From assembly GCA_021234155.1 (NCBI GenBank), contig JAJEKV010000005.1, positions 6,812,216-6,876,215 on the forward strand: a stretch of DNA of 64,000 bases, read 5' to 3'. Source of the DNA: Isoetes taiwanensis (Eukaryota > Streptophyta > Lycopodiopsida > Isoetales > Isoetaceae). Position numbers and translations under genes: made by a program. Below, one piece after another: positions 12,165 to 22,966 of the stretch (position 1 is its first letter; each line of letters begins with the position of its first letter). The notes beneath the pieces are model-generated. The model saw only the letters and a list, made by a program, of their open reading frames with translations, was not told where the DNA came from and ran no database searches.

Positions 12165-13549
12165 ATGGCGCCAAAGAATGCTCTTCCATCTTCCTTCCCG
12201 GATAGACCTTTCTGGGACTACTATGCTCCCCTGAATGTGAATTCGAGCAACACCTTCATTCGGAGAGCTCAACCTTTCAAGGAAGACAATGCTATAAAAC
12301 AAGACATTCTGACCATGAAGAAACATAATCCACCGGCTTACCGTCATTCCAGAGGTACTGAATTGAATCCTGAGCTTTGTCATTCAAGATTTGAATTTCT
12401 CTCTTCGCATGCTGTCATTTGCTGGGCCGAAAAGGAAGGTATTGTTTTAGGGAATGTGTCCAAACAAATTTGCGCCTTATCTAAATCGATCCAAATCTCT
12501 GCTATCTATTGGACTCGTTTCCCATACTTCATGATTGAATTTTGCTCGGAACAAGCAGCTGAACACATTTTAAAGATGGGTCACCTCACTCATCTTGGCT
12601 TTAGAATTAAATTTCAGAAGTGGTCTTATCAGTTTACCCTCTAAGGCCATCAACTCTCATGCACACTGCATATGTTCACCTGCATGATCTAAATCCAGTC
12701 TTCTGGAAGCCTCAATGCTTAAAAACCATATTCTCTCCAATTGGCTCCTTCATATCAACAGAACGCAGACCTAACAGACCTCCCACTGTATTTATACAAT
12801 TGGATCTTCTCAAACCTATCCCGCTTGAATTGACTTTCCAGGATATGTTTGGGACTGACCAATCCTTGCTCTTAAGATGGAATGGGTTGCATCCTGTTTG
12901 TCCGATCTGCAGGAAACGTTTGCATGGAGGAGGAAAATGCTCCCCGGTGCCTGTCCAACAAATTAGTGTGGAGCAAGCTACCCCAAGTGTAGAACACGAC
13001 ACTGCTCGCCATCGGGGTAACCTTAATGGTAGTGCCAGAAGAATTCGAAGGAGACAAATCATTAAGGAGAAAATTGCCTTATCCAATAAGGAACTTGAAG
13101 AAACTCTCAAATCCCATGAATTGAACTCTCATCCTGTCAGAGGTAGTGTGAAGGTTTTAAACAAAGGGGTTACCACTAAAGGTGTCTCATTTAACCCTTC
13201 GACCATGGTTAAAACCTTTGACAAGCATAAACCTCCAGAACAGGTTCAATTTGACAAAGTCACAGTAATTGTAGCTGAGGATGATGGAATCCAAGATGAG
13301 GTTCATTTTTCTTGTCAATCCCCCACTACACAGTCTTTTGACAAGGAACACCTAGTCAGGGATGCTACAGATGATATGCAGCACAATTTACTAGAGCAGG
13401 ACTCTCCTGTGAAACCAGTCAACTCGCCTGAAAAGGGGGAATTCAGCTCTCCCCTCCTGTGCAGTAACAGATTCAAAATACTACAAGATTCTACAATTGA
13501 TCCTGAAGAAGAGCTCAATGATCTCTTCACCTCACAAGGAAAAGAATGA
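12165..13549 (+). pseudogene. LINE ORF1 (DUF4283-like plus CCHC zinc knuckle), frameshifted
   Basis: In LINEs, ORF1 proteins coat the element RNA and assist reverse transcription. The frame opens at ATG 12165 (MAPKNALPSS). It runs through a DUF4283-like region (hydrophobic core around 12400-12620, ending LGFRIKFQKW) and shifts frame near 12620-12650. It continues as NPVFWKPQCLKTIFSPIGSF, the usual second half of plant L1 ORF1. A zinc knuckle CPICRKRLHGGGKC (C-X2-C-X4-H-X4-C) lies near 12897-12938. The frame ends at TGA 13549. The frameshift, plus the separate downstream frame at 13759-14322, shows a damaged ORF1. Confidence 0.75.
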
Positions 13550-13758
13550 TACATACAAGATATGGCTCAGATACCACAGCAGACCCATGGAACAGGAATA
13601 CCTACTTCAATCTCCCATACACCAGTAACCCCCACCACCCCTACCTCCCCTTCCATGTCTGATCAAAGCTTTGTTGATCTTTAGTAGACCCCTTATTCAA
13701 TCATACCATTGTCTGCATTGGTGGCCCTGAACTCATTCCCCCTTTTCACCATACCCCT

Positions 13759-14322
13759 TTGCCTGAACTCTATAAAAAATATGGAAAGTCTACTGTGGAC
13801 CTGATGAGCAGGATAGTCTCTGAAGCTGTGGATGCAAAGTGTCCCAAGACAAACAAGCAGATTGAAGAAAAGGAGATGGAGCGAATCCAGGTAAGTGAGC
13901 ACTCCCATGTTTGCCAGAGCACACAGCTTGACTCCCAGATAAGTCAAATACAGGACCAGCAAAAGGAATGTATATCCTCAACACAAGAAAGCCCTACCTC
14001 TGATGCTGATTGTGATTTTGTCCAATCTACCTACCACAATGCTGAAAAAGAGAGCATTGAGTATGGTCTGCAAGCTCTACAACTGAACCTTGACACCATG
14101 GACAACCTTGACCAGAGTCAACCAGATCTAATTGTGCCTGATTCAGAGGAAGATATGAGTAGCAGCCCCTTACATGATATCTCCAATACATCTCTTAGAT
14201 CTTTAAAAAGGAAAATGAAAGGTAGGGCTATAACCAAGTCCCCTGGGAGCACTGAGAATCCTCACACATATAACACTCGAAGTAAGGCCTCACCTCATGG
14301 TCTCAGAAGACTTAACTATTAA
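13759..14322 (+). pseudogene. LINE ORF1 C-terminal segment or inter-ORF frame
   Basis: This 187-codon acidic, Ser/Gln-rich frame (MPELYKKYGK start, RSKASPHGLRRLNY end) lies between the ORF1 body and ORF2. It is in the same frame as ORF2 and stops at TAA 14320-14322, 33 bp before the ORF2 ATG. It has no recognisable domain. It most likely encodes the variable C-terminal tail of ORF1, detached by frameshift or stop mutations at 13550-13758. Confidence 0.5.
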
Positions 14323-14355
14323 GCTCCTCCCAGGGTTTCTTTTCCATCTTCCTTC

Positions 14356-17300
14356 ATGAGGATCTTAACCTGGAATTTGAGGGGTATCAAGGGCCCCACC
14401 AAAAGGAGACGGTTTATTGCCACTGTGAGAGATTTCTGGGCAGATATCATTATGATACAAGAACGTAGACTCCCCAAATTTGACTCAGCAAATCTGGGTG
14501 ATTGGATTCGTCCTGGGATGGCCTCTTGCTATATCCTAGCTGATGGCACTAAAGGGGGGATTGCTACCTTTTGGTACAACCAGAAATTAATCAGTACCTA
14601 TATCAGCCCTTCCAACAGATGGCTTTGTGTCACCCTTCAAATTAAGGACTGCCAAGTTGCCTTCATAAATATTTATGCTTCAACTGACCCCTATGAAAGA
14701 GAGCCTATGTGGTATGAAATCAACAATTGGATGAGCCAGCATCAGCATATTGAGAACTGGGTGATTACTGGAGACTTCAATAACACCCCCCATAGTGATA
14801 TGAAACTTGGCAACAAAATTAACATGTCCAAAAATGAAAGATATTCTTGGGACAAATGGATGTCCAGCCAAGACCTAATCTATGTCCCATCTTCAAACAC
14901 CAAATTCTCCTGGAGCAATAAGAAAAAGGGTGACCAGAGAACTTTTTGCATGCTGAACAGATTTTATATCCATAATTCTGCCAGCTGGTTAGACAATTGC
15001 ATTGTTACTGGAGATATTGCTAGCACCATCTCTGATCACCAGCCCCACTTCCTTGACACTAAGGATCTGAAAGTTGGCCCTAGAAGCAAGAACACTCCAT
15101 TCAAGTTTAACATATCTTTGCTTAAAATGAAGTCTTTCTGTCAAGATTTCACCTCTTTCTATCTCTCACTGCCCAAGATTGGCCAACATCAATCCATGAA
15201 ATGCTTCAATGACAAAATGCAGAAAGTCAAAAATTGGGTTAAGCAATGGGGTAAAGACCTTGCTCAAAAAAGGAAAGCTATAATGTCCAGCCTGTTGGAA
15301 CAAATCAAAAATATGAGATCTGATCTTGAAAACAATCCTAAGGATGACTCTCTTCACTTAAGAGAGGAACAATTAGAAATCCAGATCAAAGCTCTTGAAG
15401 AACACCAGGTTAAGGGGATGGCCCTTAGGAGTAAAGTTAAGATGTACGATCAGTTGGACCAGGAGAGCTCTAAAATGTTCTTCAGAATTGCTAGGAACAG
15501 GCTGGTTAACATCTCCATTACTCAGCTGGAATCTGATCAAGGATTCACTCTTACAGATGAAAAGGAAATTGCCTCAGCCTTCCTCAATTTCTACACTAAT
15601 CTTTTTAAGGATGAGGTGGTAGAGGACAGTAAAATTCAGGAAATCTTTGATATTGTTGCCCCCCCTAATGAAGTGATGGATGATGACTGGATAGAAGTTC
15701 CTGAACTTCCTGAGATCTTTGAAACTCTTAAGAAGATGAAGCATGGGAAGAGTCCTGGTATAGATGGCTTTCAGCCTGAATTTTTTGTGGAATTCTGGCC
15801 TATAATGAAGGAGGACATTATTCAATTTGTTTAAGGGGTTTGGAGAGCCAGCACTATTTATCCCACCTTCAATGTTGGGGTCATCTCGCTCATCCCTAAG
15901 ACTGAATCCCCTTCTAAAACCAATGAATGGTGCCCTATCTCCTTGACTACAACTCTGTACAAACTTGTGGCTAAAATTATAGCTGGTAGAATTTTGGTTC
16001 ACCTCCATAACAAAGTGAATGCTTGTCAATCTGCCTTTCTTCCCAGCAGATCCATTCTGGATAATTATATAGCTGCAAATGAGGCTTTGCATTGGAATAG
16101 ATTGACCAAACAAAACTGCATGCTCCTCAAGCTGGACTTTAGAAGGGCTTATGATTGCATTTCATGGAAATTCTTAGAGAAAGCTCTTGTCCATATTGGC
16201 ATTCATGCTGCCCTTACTAAGCTCATTATGGGATTAAACCAAAAAGCCACTTCCTGTGTTATTGTCAATGGAACTCCCACTGGTTTTTTTTCACATTCAA
16301 AGTGGGGTGAGACAAGGGTGCCCCCTGGCCCCCTACCTCTTCATAATTGCTGCAGAAATTCTTACCAAGATGGTCCTCTCATACCAAGATAAGGGTCTGC
16401 TCCAAGGCCTTCAAATGCCTGATTTCAATAAACAGCTCTCTATTCTTCAATATACTGATGATACTTTTACCATGCTCAGAGCTGATAATGACAATATGAA
16501 CAATTTTATGGACTGTATCTCTAAATTCAGTGCTGCTTCTGGAATCCACCTGAACTATGCCAAATGTTCTATTCTAGCTGATGGCTCTTACCCAGACCTT
16601 AACACTCATGGCATCAAATTTGTTCCCAATGGTCAATATCTGACTCTTTTAGGCCTCCCCCTTGCAGTTCATATGTCTCATAAGATAGCTTGGCAGCCTT
16701 TGATTAATAGGATCAGGAAAAAGCTTCTCCTCCTTAAAGGTTCCTTGTCTCTGGCTGGGAGGATCTTGATTGCCAATTCTGTTCTTGCAAGTAGTCATGT
16801 CTACTTTTCTTCTGCCCTGATTGCTGACAAAGCTTCCTATAGCAAAATTGAGCAATGTATTAAAGAGTATATTTGGCAAGGTACCCATCTATCTGCTTGG
16901 GATCAGCTGACTCATAGTAAAAAATCAGGGGGTCTGGGATGTAAATCCTTATTTCTTCAGGCCCAAGTGCTTGGGGCCAAAAATGTGTAGAAAGCCATCT
17001 CTGGCTTCCAGTCTCCTGCTATGGATTTTATCAGGTTCTGGTTTAATAAGAGTAAACCCCTGAGAAGTCCCTCTCTTAAACATCAACTCCCAGATTCTGC
17101 TTTCTATGAGTTTCAATGTGCAGCTAATACTTCTCCTCTCCTTAGGAGTATCTTTAAAGCCTGGGAGAAAGTGGCTGTTAACTTTACTCATGACAATTTG
17201 TCTAATTCTGTGAGGGATACATCCATATTCTGGTCTCCTGTGATGGCCCCATCCTCCTTCTCTGCTATGGCTATATGTCACCCTACCTGTTACAAAAAAT

Positions 17301-18187
17301 GGCACTCTGCCAATATTCTGTATGTCAGGGACCTCATTGATGATAAGGAGAATTGGATTCCTTGGGAAGTGATTAAGAAGAAAGTAGGAGGGGGTGCTAC
17401 TCATAGATCGATATATAAGAATGTTGTGTTGACCTATTCCCCTTTCTTAGGCAAAGATGGTAAGGGGAAAAGTCACTCCCCCCTGAACTGGTTCTTCAAA
17501 GTCAAAAGGAGCTATAAAGTTTCTAAGATTTACCATGCATGTCTTCCTCAGAAAAGCAGAAAACATGCCTCTCTCCAGGGTCTATCCCCCAAGAATTTCA
17601 AGAAGACTCTTCAATCCAGCTGGAAATCCTATGCCTGCCCTAAGATAAAAGTGTTTTCTTGGCTTATCCTGCATAGTGCTATCCTGAGCAACACTAACAT
17701 GATCAAGAGAAACTTTAAGTCTGTCCATAGTGCTCTCTGCCAGCTCTGTAACAGTCATGATGAGTCTGTGCTACACATTTTCACTTGCCAAAGGATTCAG
17801 GACTTTTGGAGATGGTTGACTCGGTCGGGCTTGAAAATCCCTGATCTTGATTCCATAACTAGTATTTCTCAATTCTTCCAGCTCCAGAATTCCAATGTCA
17901 ATTGCACAGTTTTACAATTAGCCTTGTGGATTATTTGGAAGCATAGAAATAATGTGGCTCTGGCAAACAGGAAGTGTGATCTTAACTGGATGAAGCTCAA
18001 TTTCCAATTTGAACTTGTTAGATGTGCTATGGCTCATAAGGCTCTAAAATTGGAGAAGTTTGATTTGGATTGGCTGAATTGGGGATCCTTCAAGTCTAAT
18101 TTCTTTACTATTCATTCTGACTCTCTGATTGACTTGAATGCCTTTGTGGATTGCAGCCTTTTTGAACAGTGTGGTCCAGGTGTTTAG
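14356..18187 (+). pseudogene. LINE ORF2: AP endonuclease and reverse transcriptase, inactivated
   Basis: ORF2 nicks target DNA and copies the element RNA. ATG 14356 opens directly into the endonuclease motif (MRILTWNLRG); GDFN lies near 14770 and SDHQPH near 15035. The RT region runs from about 15745 (GKSPGIDGFQPEFF) through LKLDFRRAYD (about 16128) and QGCPLAPYLF (about 16315). The catalytic loop reads YTDD (about 16450) instead of the usual Y/FADD. A C-terminal CQLCNSHDESVLHIFTC region (about 17740) is a C-X2-C..H..C zinc-finger-like motif. Lesions: in-frame TAA 15832-15834, a frameshift at a run of eight T (16284-16291), and in-frame TAG 16988-16990. The remaining coding sequence is well preserved. 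Confidence 0.9.
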
Positions 18188-18794
18188 GGGAACAACTTTA
18201 CCGGATGATGTTCCCACTCACCATTCAGGGACCCCCAGACAACTGTAAGAGCAACTTTTCGGCTAAAATTCATGCTCAAGGAAGCATACAATGCTCATAT
18301 TCTCCATAAGTTTATCGGAGCCAACAACCGACTCCTTACTGAAGGACAATTCTCTTGTTTGCGGTCTATGTATTATTACCATAAGGGCAGGTGTGAGGCT
18401 GCAGCTGGTGTTTTATTGGATATTATCCAGGTACCCATTGATGAGCTACTGCTACTGACCCCTTCTTGGGCTGAGATTAACTGGATTGCCCCCCCCTTGC
18501 TTCACAATGCCCCTTACTGCTACACATTCTTTCCCTGATCTCCCTGCCATCCCGGATTCCCTGTTGAATTTATCTCCTTCTCCTATTTTTGCTGCTGCCC
18601 TTCCAATTTCCCAGAACTCTGATCCCTCTATTCCTGGTATATGGCAGTGAAGGTGGTTACTGATCAGACAGACTTTATTTTCTGTTTCTGTTTAATTTTC
18701 TCTGATATGGGCTGTGAGCCTTATTTTGTATGTACTTAATTTATGATTAATATAATCCTTCCTTTTCCTCAAAAAAAAAAAAAAAAAAAAAAAA
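18188..18794 (+). other. LINE 3' region and poly(A) tail
   Basis: About 580 bp of 3' sequence follow the ORF2 stop. They include a short unrecognised frame (18272-18538) and a T-rich segment with ATTAATATAATCC just before the A-run at 18771-18794. The A-run abuts the right TSD copy and marks the retroposition end. Confidence 0.8.
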
Positions 18795-18806
18795 CCTCCA
18801 GATTGC

Positions 18807-19614
18807 ATTGCCATATATATGCCAATGTAGAACTGCTTTCAACAAGCGTCCACATGAAATAGTTGTCTCAGTATGGAGTATATACCATGGAGAATAGCTT
18901 TCAAGCCTGAGCATGAAATAGCTGGCTCCATATGGAAGCTAATTAAAGATTGTATCCCATGAGATTTTTTTTTTTTTTTTTGAAGAACTGTGTCATCAAT
19001 ATATTAAAAGAATGGTAATGTTACAAAGCAAGTGAGGAATACATGAGATATTTGGCCTCCATACGAAATAGCTAGCTCCATACTCTATAACAAGGTAAAA
19101 AAAATGACCTTTAATACCATTATGCTAGCAGATGCTTGCAGCTGCTTCAACTACTTCAGCTGCCTCATCGAGCTCCTACATACATTATTACTCTTCATTT
19201 ACATTTGTTATTACGTGATATGCATGATTTTCGAGATAAAAAAATTAACAATATGCTTTTCAATTTTAAAACATTAATCTACACATCGTTATATTTTATC
19301 CAATTTATCTCTGACTACATAAACTCTAAGTAAGATAAACTGAGCTAGTGTCATTTGCATAAACTTTTTACAAATGTGAATGATTTTTGAGACAGAAATC
19401 TACTTCTATTCCTCTAGTTGGGTATTCATTCGCTTTAATGAGATCTACGAAACCTACAATTCACTTTAAAGGCCTATTTTATGTAGATTTAAAAGATGAA
19501 AGTAATTCTATATAAATTTCAAAAATGTAAGTAATCCTATATTATTATACAAGTTTATTAATATTTAGGGCCTACACATTTGGAGAAATTTGTGGCAAAA
19601 ATGTGTGAAAAATA
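18807..19614. other. AT-rich spacer right of the LINE
   Basis: No gene is seen. The stretch begins with a variant of the sequence left of the LINE (TTGCCATATATATGCC). About 19085-19207 is a diverged copy of about 11335-11460. T and A homopolymers occur near 18966-18980. Otherwise it is ordinary AT-rich intergenic DNA. Confidence 0.4.
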
Positions 19615-20960
19615 ACCTACAAAATATACCCAGTGTGAAAGACTCTCCTAGATTCTTAAGATTCTGCAGAGATTCCCCTAGATTTTTAAAATATCCCAAG
19701 ATTCCTCTATATTTCTCAAGATTCCATGTATATTCTCCTAGATTTTCTTGGATTATATGAAAATTCCTCGAGTATGAGGACACCCCTAGATTCTCAAAGA
19801 TTCTCTCAAGAATCCCATAGATCCCCCAAGATTCTATATTGATTCTCTAAGATCCTATGAAGATTCCCCTAGATTCTCAAAGATCCTTTTGAGATTCCAC
19901 TAGATTCCCTAAGGTTATATTGAGATTCCTCTAGATTCCTCAAGATCCCATGAAGATTCCTCTAGATTCCTTTAAATTACCATAGATTTCATAAAATTCT
20001 AAGAAGATTCCTTTAGATTCTTTAAGATTTCCTAGATCCTCAAAAATTTTATGAAGATTCCCATAGATTCCTCTGGATTCTCCCACGATTCCCGTAGATT
20101 CCCCAAGATTTTATGTAGATTCTCCTAGATTCTCTAATCCTATGAAGATTCCCCTAGATTCTCTAAGATTCCATCAAGATTCCCCTAGATTCTCAAAGAT
20201 TTATGAAGATTCCACTGGATTCCTCTAGGTTCGCATAGATTCTCTTGTGATTCCTAAAGATTCTAATGAGGTTCCTCTAGATTCTCAAAGATCCTAGGAA
20301 GATTCCCCTAGATTCTCTTAGTGTACCAAAGATTTACGAAGATTCTATTGGATTCCACTAGATTCGCAAAGATTCTCTTGTGATTTCTATAGATTCTTTA
20401 AGATTCTATTGAGATTCCTCAAAATTCTCAAAGATCCTAGGAAGATTCCCCTAGATTCTCTTAACATGCCCTAGATTCCATTAAGATTCTAAGATAAGAA
20501 GATTCTTAGGATCCGATCAAGTTGGCTCCAACTATGACGGAACGGTGTCAAAGCACCACTCATTGAAAAGCTCTTGACGAGAGGAATTCATTGGTATGAG
20601 CCCCACCTTAATCCGACCCCTCTGTGCAAGTTACGGGCCTTTGAATGCGATTAAGGAAAAGGAAGCTTCCTAGAAATCCATCCAATAAATGCCTTGCCAC
20701 CTCACTACATTTTTATTAATGAGATTCCACCTCACCTCAATTGAAAGAAAACATGTAATTTAATATAAAAACTAATGGCTAGGATTTATCTTAACCTTTT
20801 GATCTAACGGCTAAGATTTGCTATACTAAATCACCTTTAAGGAACCTTCCTTGCACCTTCCCTACAAAAATCAAAGGCTTTAATTTCGCCTTTCCCTTTG
20901 ATCCGATGGTTCACAGATGCGGTGCATGCCCCCATGCATGCCCATGCATGTACACACATC
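19615..20960 (-). repeat. Dispersed repeat of the 1.9-6.2 kb family, inverted
   Basis: On the minus strand this has the same organisation as 1945-3592. A head contains CATGCATGGG words (about 20930-20950), CATCGGATCAAAGG (about 20900), a GAGGTGAGGTGG core (about 20730) and AATCCTAGCCATTAG (about 20775). It is followed by a long array of degenerate AGGGGAATCT words (plus-strand AGATTCCCCTAGATTCTC, about 19650-20505). It is more diverged than the 1.9-5.2 kb copies. An opposite-orientation copy 14 kb away means the family is dispersed, not just a local satellite. Confidence 0.75.
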
Positions 20961-22172
20961 TAAATATGTGGCCGAGATTTAATCCCTGAAATTCGACGAC
21001 CCAGATGGAAAGGAGCAACCAATGTCCCACACATTAAAGTGTGTTTATATCTACACTTATATAATCGATTCTAGCCAAGATTCGATGCTCATATTCTTTG
21101 GATTCCCGTCCGGGGGAAAAAATAGGAAGCAAAAAATATTCCGGAAAAAATTGTATTCTTATCGGCTTTGGAGAAATCCCCACCGTCTGATGTTCTCGCC
21201 GAGGCTCTGCTTTCTCCAGTTTGCTCTACCCCATTCCGTCGAGCTCTGCTCTCGCACACTGCTGCTATAACCCAGCTAACAAAAATTTGTGGGTTCTCTG
21301 GAAAAGTTCATTGATTTCTGGATGGATCAGAACCTTCTAATAACAGATGCTGTCGTAAGGGTATTTACAGTGCTAAAACGGCCAGACCGGAATTATCTTG
21401 TGCAGGTCAGCCCATTTCTATGCTCTACTATTTTCCTATTTTAAGTCGATGCTAAGGGAGCTTCTTTTAACTCATTGGGGGCTAGAGTTCCTTCATATTA
21501 ATAGATCTGGAAATGGTCTGTCTTACACCGCAGAAGAAGAAGACGTCAACAAAGTTTCGAACTAAGTTGCATTGCAAATCAAATTTGTATTATAAATCCA
21601 TTATCATTCTAAAATATTACTCACTTCAGGTATTTCTCATATGAGCACTTGCTACGATATGGAAACCATGCCCTCACATACTGTATTGTGGAAAGAATTC
21701 ACTTTCTGATGGTTCTTTACTAAAGGTTATGGGCATTGGCAGGTTTGTTGATTTCTGGGCATAGGCAGATAAAAAGGCATTCTGCATAATCTTGACAAAA
21801 TTTAAGCTAATTGGGATGAGGAAGACATTAGTGTTATATAAAGGCAGGGCTCCAAACGGCCAAAGATCATGCACGAGTATAGGCTGGAAGACGATATCAA
21901 CAACACGACAACAAACGTAATTATATACACTTACTCTACATTGATCATGTCTGTTTCTTTCTATAATGGATAATAAGATAAACAGATAGATACTGTTCAA
22001 TATTATGAACATCTATGGCATAGAATGGGCTGATAGAATAATGCTTTGGTCATCTGGCATTTTTCATAGATTAATATTAGTATTTTAATTGTGATTATCA
22101 AGCAACAGTTGATGTTCATCGCATACCTAACTTTGTAAATGCTTTAAGAGTTGATTTTGCTTGCATTTGCAG
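20961..22172. other. Non-coding; one weak candidate first exon
   Basis: The only candidate exon is ATG 21322 to 21405 (28 codons, MDQNLLITDAVVRVFTVL, ending CAG before GTCAGC). It is too short to assign to a family. It could be the start of a host gene, or nothing. The rest is AT-rich and frame-poor. Confidence 0.25.
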
Positions 22173-22640
22173 AAAGAAGGATGGGTAATATGTAGAGCAT
22201 TAAAAAAACGGAGTATGTGAAGCCTCCTAGTCAGTATGGTGGATATGGAGGGCACAATTCTCTCATTCCAAACCTAGAATCCCTGGACAAGTACATCAAC
22301 AGCAATATTTACTGCAACCCGATATTTATTCAATTGTAAGCAAAGGGTGGATATGAACTATTATAACCCTTGCCAGGGATCTTTGCTTCTTTCACAGCTT
22401 GAGAGCCCAAAAACCGCATCAAATCCCTCCAATGCCCTGGCTCTTTTGTTTGAAGAAACAATAATGGTTTCAGCTATCCTTCTTTTGTCAAGATGGATCA
22501 GCATTGAAAGATCAACCAAGCGCAGATATTAATCTATGAAAACTGATTGTTTTATGCAGAACCGTGCATGCTACAATGACGAAGAAAAATGTTGGATCAA
22601 ATATGGTGTCAACTTGGACGGTTTTCTTCTTTGCATCCTA
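22173..22640 (+). pseudogene. NAC transcription factor fragment (last exon)
   Basis: A splice acceptor (TTGCATTTGCAG, ending at 22172) leads straight into KEGWVICRALKKR. This is the closing motif of the NAC DNA-binding domain, and many plant NAC genes place their second intron just before it. A TGA follows three codons later. Downstream, in shifted frames, are segments that could be the remains of a NAC C-terminal region, for example QLESPKTASNPS (about 22400). I found no upstream NAC exons encoding the N-terminal subdomains. It is probably a broken or partial gene. The NAC motif is clear, the subfamily is not. Confidence 0.55.
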
Positions 22641-22789
22641 GATATCAGATATCAATGACGGGCTGCATTAGGTAAGATGGTTGTTTTTTTCCTTATCAAG
22701 CTTATTCCCTTGCCAGATTTGAAGGAGCAATAGTGCTGCTTAAAAGCCATAGTAGATTAGATGCTTGAGGGGATTAATCCTGGGGAGAT

Positions 22790-22966
22790 ACTATACTGCA
22801 AAGGTATAGTATCATCATTACTGTAAAGGTTTTTCCCTTGAAAACCTTTCGAGGCAAGGGTTTTTTAATCCTAGTAGTAATGATTGTACTAGCCCATTGT
22901 ATGGGTCCCATGACCTATTGGTCTCCGTGGACGTTAAAAAAAACTATTCTATTCTATTCTATAGAT
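22790..22966 (+). mobile_element. SINE-like retroposon 3' part with nested hairpin and (ATTCT)n tail
   Basis: An outer stem pairs ATCATTAC (22814-22821) with GTAATGAT (22877-22884), with further pairing outside. An inner hairpin GGTTTTTCCCTTGAAAACC lies at about 22828-22846. A small GACCTATTGGTC hairpin follows (about 22912), then GTGGACGTTAAAA and a tail of ATTCT repeats (22945-22964). The same inner hairpin design occurs at 25602-25623, and the GACGTTAAA-plus-tandem-tail ending occurs at 32379-32402 and, in variant form, at the 3' end of the second LINE. No pol III box was identified, so the SINE call is structural only. Confidence 0.5.

Larger units (their letters stand above)
11632..18806 (+). 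mobile_element. Full-length L1-type LINE retrotransposon with target-site duplication
   Basis: The 12-bp word CCTCCAGATTGC occurs at 11632-11643 and again at 18795-18806, directly after a run of A residues (18771-18794). Together these are the hallmarks of target-primed reverse transcription, and they place the element body at 11644-18794 (about 7.15 kb). It contains a 5' leader of about 520 bp, ORF1 (nucleic-acid-binding type, CCHC knuckle) and ORF2 (AP endonuclease, reverse transcriptase, C-terminal Cys/His region). Both ORFs carry inactivating changes. The domain order fits plant L1-like LINEs. The near-intact TSD suggests a fairly recent insertion, and the frame lesions suggest it is now dead. 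Confidence 0.9.
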
